DNA from: Ceratopteris richardii
Taxonomy: Eukaryota; Streptophyta; Polypodiopsida; Polypodiales; Pteridaceae
Assembly (NCBI GenBank): GCA_020310875.1
Contig: CM035416.1
Location: forward strand, 2,052,906-2,116,905
DNA: 64,000 nucleotides
Direction: 5' to 3'
This document shows, piece after piece, positions 11,776-22,830 of the stretch (position 1 is the stretch's first letter; every line of letters begins with the position of its first letter). The notes under the pieces are model-generated. The model was not told the origin of the DNA. It did not search any database and saw nothing but the letters and a program-made list of their open reading frames with translations. A program made the translations under genes and the position numbers.

Positions 11776-12604
11776 TGAAGCTAAAGGTCTTCAAGCTACA
11801 ACATTAATTCGAGATAGGAGATGCAGGTAGGTTGGAGTGTAGAAACAGAAGCTTCAATGGTGTGCTACAGAGTGAAAGTAGTGGAAAAAGATGACTTTTT
11901 GGGACCTGGGTATGAAAATGTGAGGCTTAGGAGGGAAATAACTCTTTTTTGAGTATTTTTGAAAAAACCCATTTTTTTGAGCTCAAAACATGCACAGATT
12001 TTGAATTTGGGGTCAAAAAGAGTACTTTTGACCCTAAAAAGTAATGGGGGGTCCATTTTCAGGTGTTATGATGAGTTTTTTAACTTTTTAGAAATTTTGA
12101 ATTTTTGAGACCAACTGAGTTACGAGATTCCTTCTCTCTCTAGAGGCAGCTCATTAAATAAGGGAGAAATATGTCCCCTCTTCCCCCTTCAGCCTAGTAT
12201 TTTATAGGGCATAGACTTTGGCCACCACCCTCATCTGATTGGTCCATCACTCACTCCTTAATGTAAAAGGCCCATTCAGGGTTCATTTTTTCCCCTAATG
12301 ATTGGTATGGAAATTAATCATGATCCCATCAAATTGAGACTGCAACCCCTTTCCATAACCGATGTGTAACCCATGTAGCCGAGTGTTGTAAGGTGGTTTA
12401 TGGAATGACTTGTGCAAAACTAATGTAGGTCTCTAGAAACCTACATGCTTTAGATAGTGCATACATTGCTTCATGAGATGTTATTACAAGTGATGTTGGG
12501 TTAGTGTGGTTGAGTTTATAGAAAGTTCACTTGTGAAATAATTATTACAAGGGGTTTGATTATTCAAGATGGGAGTAATGCTCGAAAATGGTTCATGAGG
12601 AGGC
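11776..12604. other. Upstream region of the gene relic, non-coding
   Basis: No protein-coding block is supported. On the minus strand CTATAAAAT near 12207-12199 could be a TATA box for the relic, about 430 bp before its ATG, but nothing else supports this. Confidence 0.35.
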
Positions 12605-15600
12605 TTCTAGATACATTTCCGTATCCATTTCCTAAGGGTTGCTGAGTGGGTGGTATGTTTCTGTTGAGGGAAAAAAGGTGATTTTGGATGTGGTGGTGTT
12701 GAGGGTGGAAGAGATTTCTGAGGGTTATATGTCACATGGCTTGAGTGTTGAGCTATAATACATTGTTTGGGTACCCATATCTGCCTGGGCATGGGTCGGT
12801 TGGTTAAGTACTTCTGGTGATCCAAATCTGTCGGATGATCATACTTGTACAAGAAGGTCGAGGAGATGTTGAATATTGCCTCTGATTCTGCTGACACTTT
12901 GTCTTATGATTGTCTGCATTGTTGAAAAATTTCGATGCCGTCTGTCCCTTTGGCACATCCTTGTTTCATGCCGCTTGCTTTGTGATGTTGATATTGTTGC
13001 CTTCTTTGTGTTGCCTGGTATGGTAATCGGTCTGGATTCCTCATTCGTGGTTGAATCCTTCGTGGTTGGGGTTGAGAGGTTTGGTTCACCCTCTACTTTG
13101 GAAAAGAAGGGAGGTCCAACACTTGCGAAACTTGCCCGTTAGGAAGTGCAGCATTTTATACCATAAATCTAGGTCAGTTCGCAGTAAGTGTGGGAGGATG
13201 AGCACTGCAGGGTGTTGTGCCCATTTGTCCACTGATGGAGTCCACCTGATAGCTGATGCAACCCACCTGACCGTTGATGGTCCCCACTTGTCCCAGTTGT
13301 TGGGTGGTGACCCCTTCTAGCTTGCAAGAAGCCCATGGGAAAATCTGTTGACGTTCTTTTGAATAGCAACTATCCATCGCCAAGCTCGTGTGGGTTGGGG
13401 TAGACATAACATGACTTATCTGGCCAAAGATCTTCTGGTCCTCCTTCGCAGGCAGTTCATATGGTCTAAGGTTACATACCTCAGGCGGAGTGTTGTTAGG
13501 GAAGTCAAGTGGTATCACTCGCTGCTGGTCTAAGGTTCCAATCTACAAGGAGCCTTGTCTAAGATTTAGGTCCATTGAGTGATCGTATAGTGAATTTTGG
13601 CCAAGGATTAGGGGCTCTACCAGGTCGTTATCATGGCACACTAGGAGCTTCACTGTCATGGTCACTTCGCATATGAGGATAGGAAGGTCCACCTCACCTG
13701 TGCAAGGGGTTTCCATGCCTCCTAGCCCTATGAGGTATGCCTAAATTGGCCGCATTTCTATTCTTGAGTCCTTATAGTGGGACCATATAATCGCACTCGT
13801 CGCTGCACCTGAGTCAATTAAATCCTTGAGCTCATGGCAAGGGTTGACGTGCTCTAGTCTGACTGTAATGAATGGTCTCCTATCCACTATGCTAGGATGA
13901 GTAGTTGACTTTGTTTGACACGGCCATGGGATATCTGGCTGTTGTTTCCAGATGGTTATAATGTTCTCTCCCTAGTCCTTGTCTTCTTAGCTTCATGTGC
14001 TTAATGCGTTCTATAGCTTCTGCGTGAGCTTCTGTGTGTATTCTTTGTTCTTCCTCCTTACGCTTCTTTGCCAAGATGAGTCGTCTAAGCATATCCTCTG
14101 TAAGAGGTTCCTGATAAAGTTTGACTCTACAGCCACTAATGTAATTAGGCATTATCTCTCCCTCTAGAGTGGATAATTGTACCGCTCCACTTGTAGAGGG
14201 TCTGTTAATGATCATAGGCCATAACCTTGCTTTTCTAGTTTCCGTGCATGTTGTTTCAGCGTATATACTAGGACTAAATCTCCTTCCTTTAAGCCTTTGT
14301 CTTTCACATGTGCATCAAAATAGGATTTCTGTCGTTTCTTTGCTACATATATGCCCACTACTACTTTCAGTCTGGATTCGCCTAATCGCTCCAAGTCCAT
14401 TATTCTTGATGATAATTCATTACCAGTCCATTGGTGTTCTTGTGCAACCTTAAGGGTGGGTATCAAAAAATCCAAAGGAAGCACAACGTTTTGACCAAAA
14501 ACCATCTGAAAGGGAGTTGCATTGAGAACAGTCTTGTAGGCCACTCAATATGCCCAAACAATGTGGTGTAGCTATTTGTCCCAATCTGAACGTTTGTCGT
14601 TCACGAGTTCCGTCAGTACATTACAAAGGATCTTGTTAGTGCTTTCTGCGTGACCATTGGCTTGAGGATGATATGGTGCGGATTTCTTATGAATCACCAT
14701 AAAATCCTATAACAATTATTCAATGAGCTGATTTAGAAAGTGAGTTCCTCTATCCCTCACTAGCTCTATAGGCATTCCATATCTTGTAAAGACATTTTCA
14801 AATAGGAATTTTGCGGTCGTGTGTGCATCATTCTTTTTTGTAGCCTTGGCCTCTACCCATTTGGTAAGATAATCTCTTGCAACAATGATGTATTCTACAT
14901 GTGTTCCTTTTGCTGGGGGGTTCATGGGTCCAACAAAATCTATACCCCACTTAGAAAATGCACGTCCTCCCATCATGGGTTTCAGTGGCATTTCATCTCT
15001 GCGAGTAGGAAACTCAGTTCTTTGGCACACATCACATCTCTTAACATAGGTGTGTGCATCCATGTGAAGAGTGGGCCACCATAATCCTACAAAGAGTATG
15101 GCTTTGATTATCCTAGCGGGGCCAAAATGACCTCCTGCAACACCTTGGAGTGCAGTCTCTAATATGCTCAAATAATCGCTCTCATGAACACATTGTCTTA
15201 GGTATCCATCTCGTCCTCATTTGTATAGATTGTCACCAATAAGTGACTAGTCTTGAGCTTCCTGCTCTAGACTTCATTGTCGTGCTAAGGTCATTTCTTG
15301 AGGGAATATTTTCGTCCTCAAGTATGTCACTAAAGGTTCACTCCTTTTTGGTGTGAGAGACATGTGATATAACATGACATGTTCCATTGGTGGTCTTTCA
15401 CAATAGATAGGGCATTCTTTACACAACTTGTAGACATTTGCTTCCATAGAAGGCCAATATACTCCTAGTCTATGCAAAGTCTACAATGTACAATGTTTTG
15501 AGTGATGTTGCTTTAATGCACCTACATGTGCTAATTGCAACCAATTCGTATGTTCTGATTCTTCTACACAACAAGTATGATTCTTCTAATTATCCTGTTT

Positions 15601-15719
15601 ATATATACTTCCTGCTATTATTTGATATCTTTGTGACTTAGTGATTTCCCTAATCCTTGGATTCTTGGGTCCAAACGTGAGAATAGGGACAATAGGCTTA
15701 GCCCATTCTGGTACTCTCG
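12605..15719 (-). pseudogene. Element B pol, 3' part: integrase, second protease, W-repeat tail
   Basis: Minus-strand Ty3/gypsy pol remnant, read from 15719 down. It starts VPEWAKPIVPILTFGP (first integrase zinc-module unit, also MHRLGVYWPSMEA and KECPIYCERP near 15477-15400). The second unit follows (HFGPARIIKAILFVGLWWPTL, YVKRCDVCQR, about 15130-15000). The integrase core is at about 14960-14600 (GIDFVGPMNPP, VRDRGTHF). A TAG at 14574-14572 is shared with A and C. The integrase C-terminal domain follows (LKEGDLVLVYTLKQHARKLE, 14300-14215). The second protease is at about 13890-13560, with DSGA and LILGQN. The tail ends with PRQIWVPK and RKWI near 12780-12607. Many extra stops and frameshifts are present. 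The element is cut at about 12605, before any ORF3. Confidence 0.85.
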
Positions 15720-16191
15720 AATTAATGCTGATCACTTTCAGGACGTTTAAGAACATTAAGGACCCCCACTTCTTAAGAGCAGGCTTTGTGACAGGAAACC
15801 AGGATCTAGTGTACGATATGAGTACCACCCCATCAATTGAAGTAATATATGCTTGGCACGCCAGAATCAAGTACCTCCCAGCCTGCTTTAAACAGACATT
15901 TGAGGAGATGTTCATCACAGGATTCTGGGAATATCACTCCGAAATCTTTATACCCAGACCATCACATCTCCTCCAATTATTTGTTGTGGAGAGAACTATT
16001 CACTCAGAACAATTGAGGGTGCCTCATCCGGATGTTCCCGGACCTGTGAATTGGGATGATTTGCTCACAGATCTAGCACGCGGCTTACGACTCGAAGAAC
16101 ACCATCTAGCCTCCGATGTCGTCCAATATTATGTTCAAAAATCCTCTAGACAAGGGTCTGTCAGGGGCGACAGACGCGAGAGTGGGGGGGG
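15719..16191 (+). pseudogene. Extra 3' internal end of an A-type element (ORF3 C-terminus) ahead of the A 5' LTR
   Basis: Plus-strand copy of the last 473 bp of the A internal region, nearly identical to 31742-32214. It encodes the ORF3 C-terminal domain (AWHARIKYLPACFKQTFEEM, FWEYHSEIFIPRPSHLLQLF) and is open from 15719 through the polypurine tract into the LTR. At one codon it has TCA where the downstream copy has a stop (TGA at 31856). The left edge is fused to minus-strand pol of element B at about 15719. The fragment is the tail of another A copy that shared the 16192 LTR. Confidence 0.85.
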
Positions 16192-16882
16192 TGTTGGCAG
16201 CAGTCAGGGAACCGAAGGAGCCACAAGACAAAGAGAGTCAGAGCGAAGGGACAACACAAGCAGACATGGCAGTCAAAGAAGATCTGGCAAGTAGGCCACC
16301 TAAATTTTTCAGACATCAAGGAGTTGACACACAAGAAGAAAGAGCAAGTAGGGAGCTCAAAGAGGTGTATGACAAATCAACAGAGAAAATCCCTACACAA
16401 ATAGTGATTTTCATCACTAAAAACCATTGTAAATATCATTTCGTATTTTTGTAGATCCATTTTGCGCAAGCCAAGGAGTCCTTGAGCTTGAGGAGCTTTA
16501 GAAGTATCTACCTGCCAATTTTCATATTTTTTAGATCTCGTTTGAGCCCTCTAATAAGCCCTGGAACCTAATTTTTAACTAGGCCGGACACTAGGTCTGA
16601 ACAGGGCCAAAGCTAGTCAAAAACTATAAAAGGAGCTAGAGAGCTCATTTCTGAGGTTGGATTGTAATTGAAATGAACTTGTAAGAGCTTTTTGAAAGTA
16701 ATCTAAGAACTCCATTGCTTCTCACTCTTTGTCTTGCCGTGTGTGCGTGTGTGTGTATGTGTGTGCATGTTTGTGTGCTTCTCACTCACGCACTTGTGCC
16801 GCCACTTGCTCGAGGTCTTCATACCATCCTCACGTCTTCCCGGATTGACATTAAAGGAGGTGCTACTCATCATTGAGCTACA
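16192..16882 (+). repeat. Element A 5' LTR
   Basis: 691 bp, starting TGTTGGCAGC and ending GAGCTACA. It repeats at 32215-32907 with roughly ten differences by eye (about 99% identical). TATAAAAG at 16626-16633 is followed by GGAGCTAGAGAGCTC, a promoter-proximal block kept in every gypsy LTR of the window. A TG-rich run at 16736-16780 lies in the R/U5 part. A polypurine tract, AGTGGGGGGGG, immediately precedes it at 16181-16191. Confidence 0.93.
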
Positions 16883-16890
16883 CCAAATTT

Positions 16891-16910
16891 TGGCGCCGTT
16901 GCCGGGGATC
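16891..16910 (+). promoter_or_regulatory. Element A primer-binding site (tRNA-Asp)
   Basis: TGGCGCCGTTGCCGGGGATC, starting eight bases after the LTR. It is complementary to the 3' end of plant tRNA-Asp as I know it, including the terminal CCA. It would prime minus-strand DNA synthesis. The same primer is used by plant Athila-type gypsy elements. Confidence 0.9.
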
Positions 16911-16935
16911 GAGCTTTGAGGACGAGTGTGTGATG

Positions 16936-17188
16936 GTAAGACGTAGATTGGAGACGTTGGCGTTGTAGGTAATTTCTTTACTTTTCCTATTTTTCTCTTT
17001 CTTATCTTACCACCATCATCACCATCATCATCATCACCATCTTCCACCCCCATTTCCTTCATCGCGAAAATTTCAGTTTTTTGATCATATCACCTTCTCC
17101 ACCTCATTTCCCTCATTTCACTTGTGAGAGAGAGCGAGAGAGCGAAATTGTGTGTGCTGTTTTTGCATGTTTTTGAGCTGTATTGCAG
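16936..17188 (+). other. Probable leader intron of element A
   Basis: Donor GTGATG/GTAAGA and acceptor TATTGCAG/GTAC define 253 bp. Both sites sit at the same places in C (45950-46196) and D (62726-62978), although the sequence between them has drifted. It contains a CAT/CAC-rich run and GAGAGAGCGAGAGAGCG. Splicing is inferred, not shown. Confidence 0.55.
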
Positions 17189-17264
17189 GTACAGGCCGCA
17201 TCATCGTCCCCAGCACTCTACGCAGGTACGGAATTCGCCATAACTGTCTGTGTGTCGCCGACCT

Positions 17265-17770
17265 CTGTCAATCGCGACCGACAGAAAAAATGCTCAAATT
17301 GCCAAACAAAGTGCAAAACCATGATCTACAGGCCTAGAGCTTCCCAAAAATGTGTTTAGTTTTTTGAATTTCCTCAGAATTCTGTCAATCGCGATCGCTC
17401 TGTCAATCGCGATCGACGAACCACGACGGACAGACCTGTCAATCGCGATCGACACGTCAATCGCGACTGACAGCCCACGACGGCTCTGTCAATCGCGACC
17501 GACAGAGTCAACGACCAATTGACCACGACCGACGGACCATACGCGTGACACGTGTCAATCGCGATCGAGCCATCAATCGCGATCGACTCATCAATCGCGA
17601 CTGACAGCCCACGACGGCTCTGTCAATCACGACCGACACAGTCAACGACTGTTTGACCACGATTGACTGAAATTGCGGCCACGTGTCAATCGCGACTGAC
17701 AGCCACGACGGACCTGTCAATCGCGATCAACACGTCGATCGTGACTGACCTGTCAATCGCGACCGACAGA
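17265..17770 (+). repeat. Element A leader array of TCGCGA-centred repeats
   Basis: Degenerate, irregularly spaced copies of TGTCAATCGCGATCGACA. I count about twelve exact TCGCGA cores between 17272 and 17763, many extended to the palindrome GATCGCGATC or to CAATCGCGAYYGAC. A longer unit of about 133 bp (AATCGCGACTGACAGCCCAC at about 17458) recurs at about 17591. It is CpG-rich compared with its surroundings. It lies between the leader intron and gag and has no coding role that I can see. Confidence 0.9.
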
Positions 17771-18663
17771 CTTTGCGAACACGTTAGAAGGGCAAATTGG
17801 GTCAAATTTTTAAGGCAAAAATAATGGTCTAAATTTTGGCCAAGTGTGGGACAAACACTAGGGTGTAGCATTGCATTATGAGGGCATGACCCAAGTAACT
17901 CGAGAATTCTTGTTTGCCTGTTAACCTAGTTTAATCCTGTTTTAACCCCAAAACCCTGAACTGGCATAACTTTCTCATACGAAATCCGTTTGTCGTGATT
18001 TTTGTTTTATTGGAAAGCTCGCAGGGAGTACAACCAAAACATCGACTGGTTACGGGTATTTTGAAGTTGACCATACCTAGGGGGAACAAAATTCAGGGAT
18101 CTCTAGAGTCGTGTCCAAAAAGTCATAGTGCAAATTGGTGAAGTGTTACATGAATGGAAGTGATTGGTTCTGTCTTTTGAATTTAAGTCTTGAGCTAACG
18201 GTGGGCCTTTTACAGTTCCTTTGAGAGCATCGAAGGGTACGCAAAGCAAGAGTAAGTGCAGGCTTGGGAACACGCGTCCTGGGAACACCAGGGCAACAAC
18301 ACAAGGAAAGGACTTCAAGGTTGGAAAACCCGCAACACCCTCTGTCAATTCGTAGTTTAAGTGCGGGTAGTGTTAGAAGTAATTCCAAGCAACGATAGGC
18401 ACGAGATAAATCAAAGACTATCTAAGAAATCAAGTTCAAGTCATGGGATAACCTGTGTGTGTGGACGACAACCTCAAAGGAAAAGAATCTAACGTGAAAC
18501 GACCAAACTAAAGTGCGAAATTAAACTCAAGTATTCCTAACGACGTGATATCAGACAAGAGTATAAACACGATAATCAACATAAAAAGGGAATTAAGTAA
18601 TTGATAGAAAGGACTCAGAAACGTGGTTGTACCTGGGACAAATTGGGTTAATCAGTTAGGCAT
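17771..18663 (+). other. Element A leader, distal part, before gag
   Basis: Untranslated leader of about 890 bp. The block CCCTGAACTGGCATAAC and CGAAATCCGTTTG (about 17950-17995) is conserved in element C (47040-47080) and recognisable in D (63850-63890). No long frame is present. It ends at the gag ATG in the context GGCATATGAACC, which is identical in C. Confidence 0.7.
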
Positions 18664-19640
18664 ATGAACCTTAGATCAGGACGACATCTAGTAAGAGATA
18701 GACAAAGCCTTAGGTCTTCAGAGGCTAGTGTCAATCATACTACGAGGTCTTGGGCCCAGCAGTTGAGTCACCACTCGCATTACCCTAGCTGTGATACCAG
18801 TGAATCAGAGATGTCTCAAGGCATGGACAGACCTACGGGAAGTTCAGGAGTGCCATACTTGCACAGGGTAGAAGGCCCATACAAAACGCAGTTGGAATAC
18901 CTTAGGACCAACCGATTAGGTGCCAACATCTATGAGGACGGCCTAGGAAGATCTGTGGTACAGATTAAGAATCCTGATCAATCCATTGGACTAGAGCGCC
19001 CAGCTGTCAAGTTTGAAAACGGAGCATACTTGGACAAAGAAGGAACCATATACGTAGTCACCAGTCACCCGGATAGGACGGACGAATTTGGAAATGTGAT
19101 CTCAGAAGCGGACTTAGGGGACCTAGAGCAAGGAAACATGGGTCGAGAACCTAGAACCCCTCGAGGCAAATCGGTTCTCACTAGGATTATAACACCAGAG
19201 TGGATTCCCCAGGATAATAAGAGCATAGATTTGCTCCTCAATCGAGAAACTGACGAAGCCTTTTGGAGGTATAAATCTGATCAGCCCACTGATATAGGAA
19301 CAATCATGATCTATGAGTTTAAGGATCCTGATAGCCCAGGCAGAGTGACCTACTTAGATCACGCTTCGGAGAGGATCTTTGTGGTGACAAAAAATGATAG
19401 GCATGGTTACACTTGGAAGGGTGAATTCGTTTTCCCCCAACCAAGATCGAATGTATCCTATGGTCACCCTGGAGCTGGAACATCCCAAGCTCATGGAATG
19501 CAAAGAGACAGAAGTAGAGATAGACCAGAAGTAAGCTTTGCCAACCCAGTGGGCAGAGAAAGAACGAGGACGGAAACAAATAGAGTAGAACCTGAGATAC
19601 TTAGAGCTCACAGGAATCAAAGAAATGCGGATGAGTTCCC
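18664..19640 (+). other. Gag N-terminal extension, unrecognised domain
   Basis: About 325 residues precede the capsid domain. They include PYKTQLEYLRTNRLG, FENGAYLDKEGTIYVVTSHP, EWIPQDNKSIDLLL and ASERIFVV. The pattern suggests a folded beta-rich domain rather than a linker, and it is closely conserved in C (47779-48760). I do not recognise it. Ordinary plant gypsy Gag proteins usually have a shorter, less ordered N-terminus. Confidence 0.6.
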
Positions 19641-22496
19641 TCTACCACGACCTAGAGAGCACACAAGGACCTTGAGACCAACTCAGCTAGTTAAGTCCAT
19701 GAAGAATTACTTCGATGGCACTGGAGATCCATACGATCATGTGGCTGAGTTTAGGCAAGTCCTGAGAGCTAAACAAGTGGAGGATCTATTCACGCAGTAC
19801 AATGCCTTTGGTCTGACCCTTAGGAACACTGCCCTGACATGGTTTCAGCCACTAAATGAGAGGCAGTTCAGGAGCATAGACCAACTCCTAGAGGCTTTCA
19901 TTATTGAATTCTCTAAGAGTGGCATAAGGCATAATACCTCCTCGCTGATTCACAGCTTCAAGCAAACCCCTCAAGAAACCGTGAGACTTGCAGGAAGAAG
20001 ATTTAGGCAATACTTAGAAAGATGCCCTGTTTTGGAGCTACCCACACCAGCTAAGCAAGTGGCTTTATTCTTGGATGGATTGCTAAGTACCAAATTAAGA
20101 TCATATGTGTACTTGAAGGACCCTAGGACCATAGAAGAGTGTGTACGCATGTGCATTGACATCGAGGATAACCTAGGGGAGGAGTTAGAGCTTGCCACGA
20201 TATACAAAGATTCAGATAGTGCCTCTAGCCTCTTTTCCACGCAATCCACATCGATTGAGGAACTTGCAGAGAAAGTTGCTCAGAAACTAGGTGTCTCTAG
20301 TAAACAAATCCCAAGGTTCACCCCTGTAAAAAGATGTTATAATTGTGGAGGCGACCATATGGCAAATGTCTGTCCCATTATGGCTCAACCCCAAGTAAAT
20401 TCTAGTAGCCAGTACTGCACCATAGAACGGAGGTACACCAATCACACCGCGCAAGATTGCCCATACAACAAGCAGGCGGTTAGGCAACCCTACCCTCAGC
20501 CATACCCTCAGCAGGGAAGATACCAGAACCCGTACCCTCCACAACCATATGGCAGGCCACAACAACCTTATCAGCAACCATACCAAAACCAACAAAGGCC
20601 TCAGCCTGTGTTAGCTCAACAACCCCCTGCCCCAGCTAATGTGATCCCAGTAAAATATGCAGCAGCAGAAGAAAACCTGAATAGAGCTATAGTCCCTGTA
20701 ACACCATTGCTTTTTGAAAGTGACCCTAGTGACCATAGCTTTGATTCTACACATGTCGATAGTCCCCATGCTTACTACATGCAATCTCCTGAACATGGTG
20801 AGTCCTACTATAGTGAAGAACCGAGTGAGCTCAGTTGGGAGTCAGATTACACAAACGTCATGTATACGAACCCCAATCGTAAGCCTCAACCTAGGCAGGT
20901 AAGACCCCCATTCCCTAGAGGACCATGCTACAGATGTCAGGGAGATCACCTCATTCGTGATTGTCCCTTACCTCCACTCACACAACCCCAGTCAGTAACA
21001 ATTCAGGGCTTTTGCCAAGAATGTGGAAAGGAGCATCTTTTATGAGATTGCCCTAAGAATCCTAATAATATGCCAAAAATCACTCCTATTAACGTTATTG
21101 GGTTGGTGGTAGATTCCACAGGAAGTGTCACTTCCACTGCACCAGTACAGGCAGTGACTAGAGCTCAGGCATTGCAACAGAACCAAGGGGTAAACCAGGA
21201 TAAGAACCCAGAGGCTAGTGAAACCGAGAGCATGACAAAGAAAAGGACTAGAGCATGGAAAGATAGTCGGGAAAGAATGAAAAGACAATGGGCTAAAAAG
21301 ATGAGTGAACTTGAGGAAAGCATAAGAGAAACCAAAGCCAGGATAACTGAACTCACATCTCAAACTCCCTCTCACACTACCCCACCACCACCATTCCCAT
21401 CGCCATCCGAACCGCCACCTTCCAACCCACCTCATACGATTCCACCACCCCCTAGAGTAGGATCAGTATTAGCTGATCCCACTCCTGAAGACATAGACAT
21501 GATGCTTAAAGCATATCAGGCCAGAATCCAAGAAGGGCCAAATGTCACGGATCATAACAAGTGTTACCCTAGAGCTGACCTAGAGATAGAAAGAACCAAG
21601 CTTTGCGTGAAAATGGTCGCATTGGCTCAGACTATGTTTGAAGCCAGTCGCCTTTTCAATTACTCGGGCTCAGCCAAGACGCAATTACACTTGGATGGAC
21701 TTCTAGAGAAGTTAGAGGGCATAATTGCAAGATCTACCAAGGAAGAAAAAAATCAAGAAAGAGATAAAGCAAGCAAAAACATGACCCATCCCCCATCGGA
21801 AGTTTATGTGCCCAATTCCACTGAACCAGACAACCCCCCTTCCCTAGGAAGAATAGAAAATCTAATGGCACAATCACAAAAGGAACTCGCCCCCCAACAC
21901 CATGACAAGGCTAGTGAAAGGGCAGGTTTTCCTACCCAGAAAGCCTATGTGCCTGAAGCCTATGTGCCTAACTCTACGGAGCCAGACACATCATCTTCTA
22001 TGAATCGGTTCACACCAGAATTCCTACGCGACATTCAAGAAGACAAATGGGCTAAAGAAAGTGAAGCCCCTCCTCCCTTTGAGCTTGTGGATGACACACA
22101 CGATCAATTCCCACAAGACCTTCCTTCCATTTATGGAGAACAGGAGAGTGCCCAATCTCAAGAAAGATTAGACTTCGAGTCTGATTCTTTACAAGAACTA
22201 CCCCATTTCACAGGACCATGGGAAGCAAAGTCCACCTGTATGAGAGCACCTACAGTCATGGTAAGAAACGAAGATTCAGTCATACCTAGGAACACAGAGG
22301 TAGTAAAGAACACCAAAGTGCAGTGCAATCTCACTTTGGAAAAGCTGCTTAAGGTTAGACCAGAAGTGTGGAAACATGTAGCCAAACAAGTACCAGAAAT
22401 AGCCAAACCTCGTTCCCAGGTAGGATCCCAGAGAACAGTGCCAGAGATACCCTTGGATAAGATAGGAGATATGTGTGAAGGTGAAGAAGGGAACAC

Positions 22497-22830
22497 CTAT
22501 CTTCCCATTACCTACCAGGAGTACACCACCAAGGCAATTTTGGACTCAGGCATAGGAGTTGCAATTGCCACCACTTCCCTATGGAAGCGTTGGGGCAAGC
22601 CAGCACTCAGGCCAACGAGAATGAAATTGCAGATGGCCGATGGTCATATTGAGAGACCCTTAGGATTGCTAGAAGGAATAACTCTCACCACCTGTGGTGT
22701 CGAGTTTGAGCACACATTTGCCATATGTGACTTCAGCAAAAATCATGCCTATGAGATGATCTTGGGACAACCTTTTATGCGACAGTTGCAAGTGGTACAG
22801 GATTGGGGAACCAATTCTTTGTACCTGCAG
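22497..22830 (+). other. Protease 1 domain of element A (between gag and RT)
   Basis: Retropepsin-like domain in the usual place. The catalytic DSG is at 22542-22550 in the context AILDSGIGVAIATTSLW. The C-terminal strand motif is MILGQPFMRQL at about 22756-22790. C has DSGA and ILGRPF here and B has DSGN. The residue after DSG is normally Ala, so the Ile in A may be damaging. It would act as a dimer to mature the polyprotein. Confidence 0.85.

Noticed and set aside
12876..13320. Plus-strand frames in element B (12876-13142, 13051-13320) as genes
   Set aside because: They oppose the recognisable minus-strand pol tail and have no domain content.
16703..17062. Reading frames over the LTR TG-run and CAT-rich leader, both strands (also near 32668-32956 and 45727-45933)
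   Set aside because: They arise from simple-sequence composition and shift frame between LTR copies.
17265..17770. CRISPR-like array in the leader repeats (also 46270-46885 and 63050-63715)
   Set aside because: Units are degenerate, irregularly spaced and have no unique spacers or cas genes. The context is a plant LTR element leader.
21165..21435. Antisense frames within gag-pol and ORF3 (many places)
   Set aside because: They are shadows of the sense frame with no domain content and no conservation between A and C.
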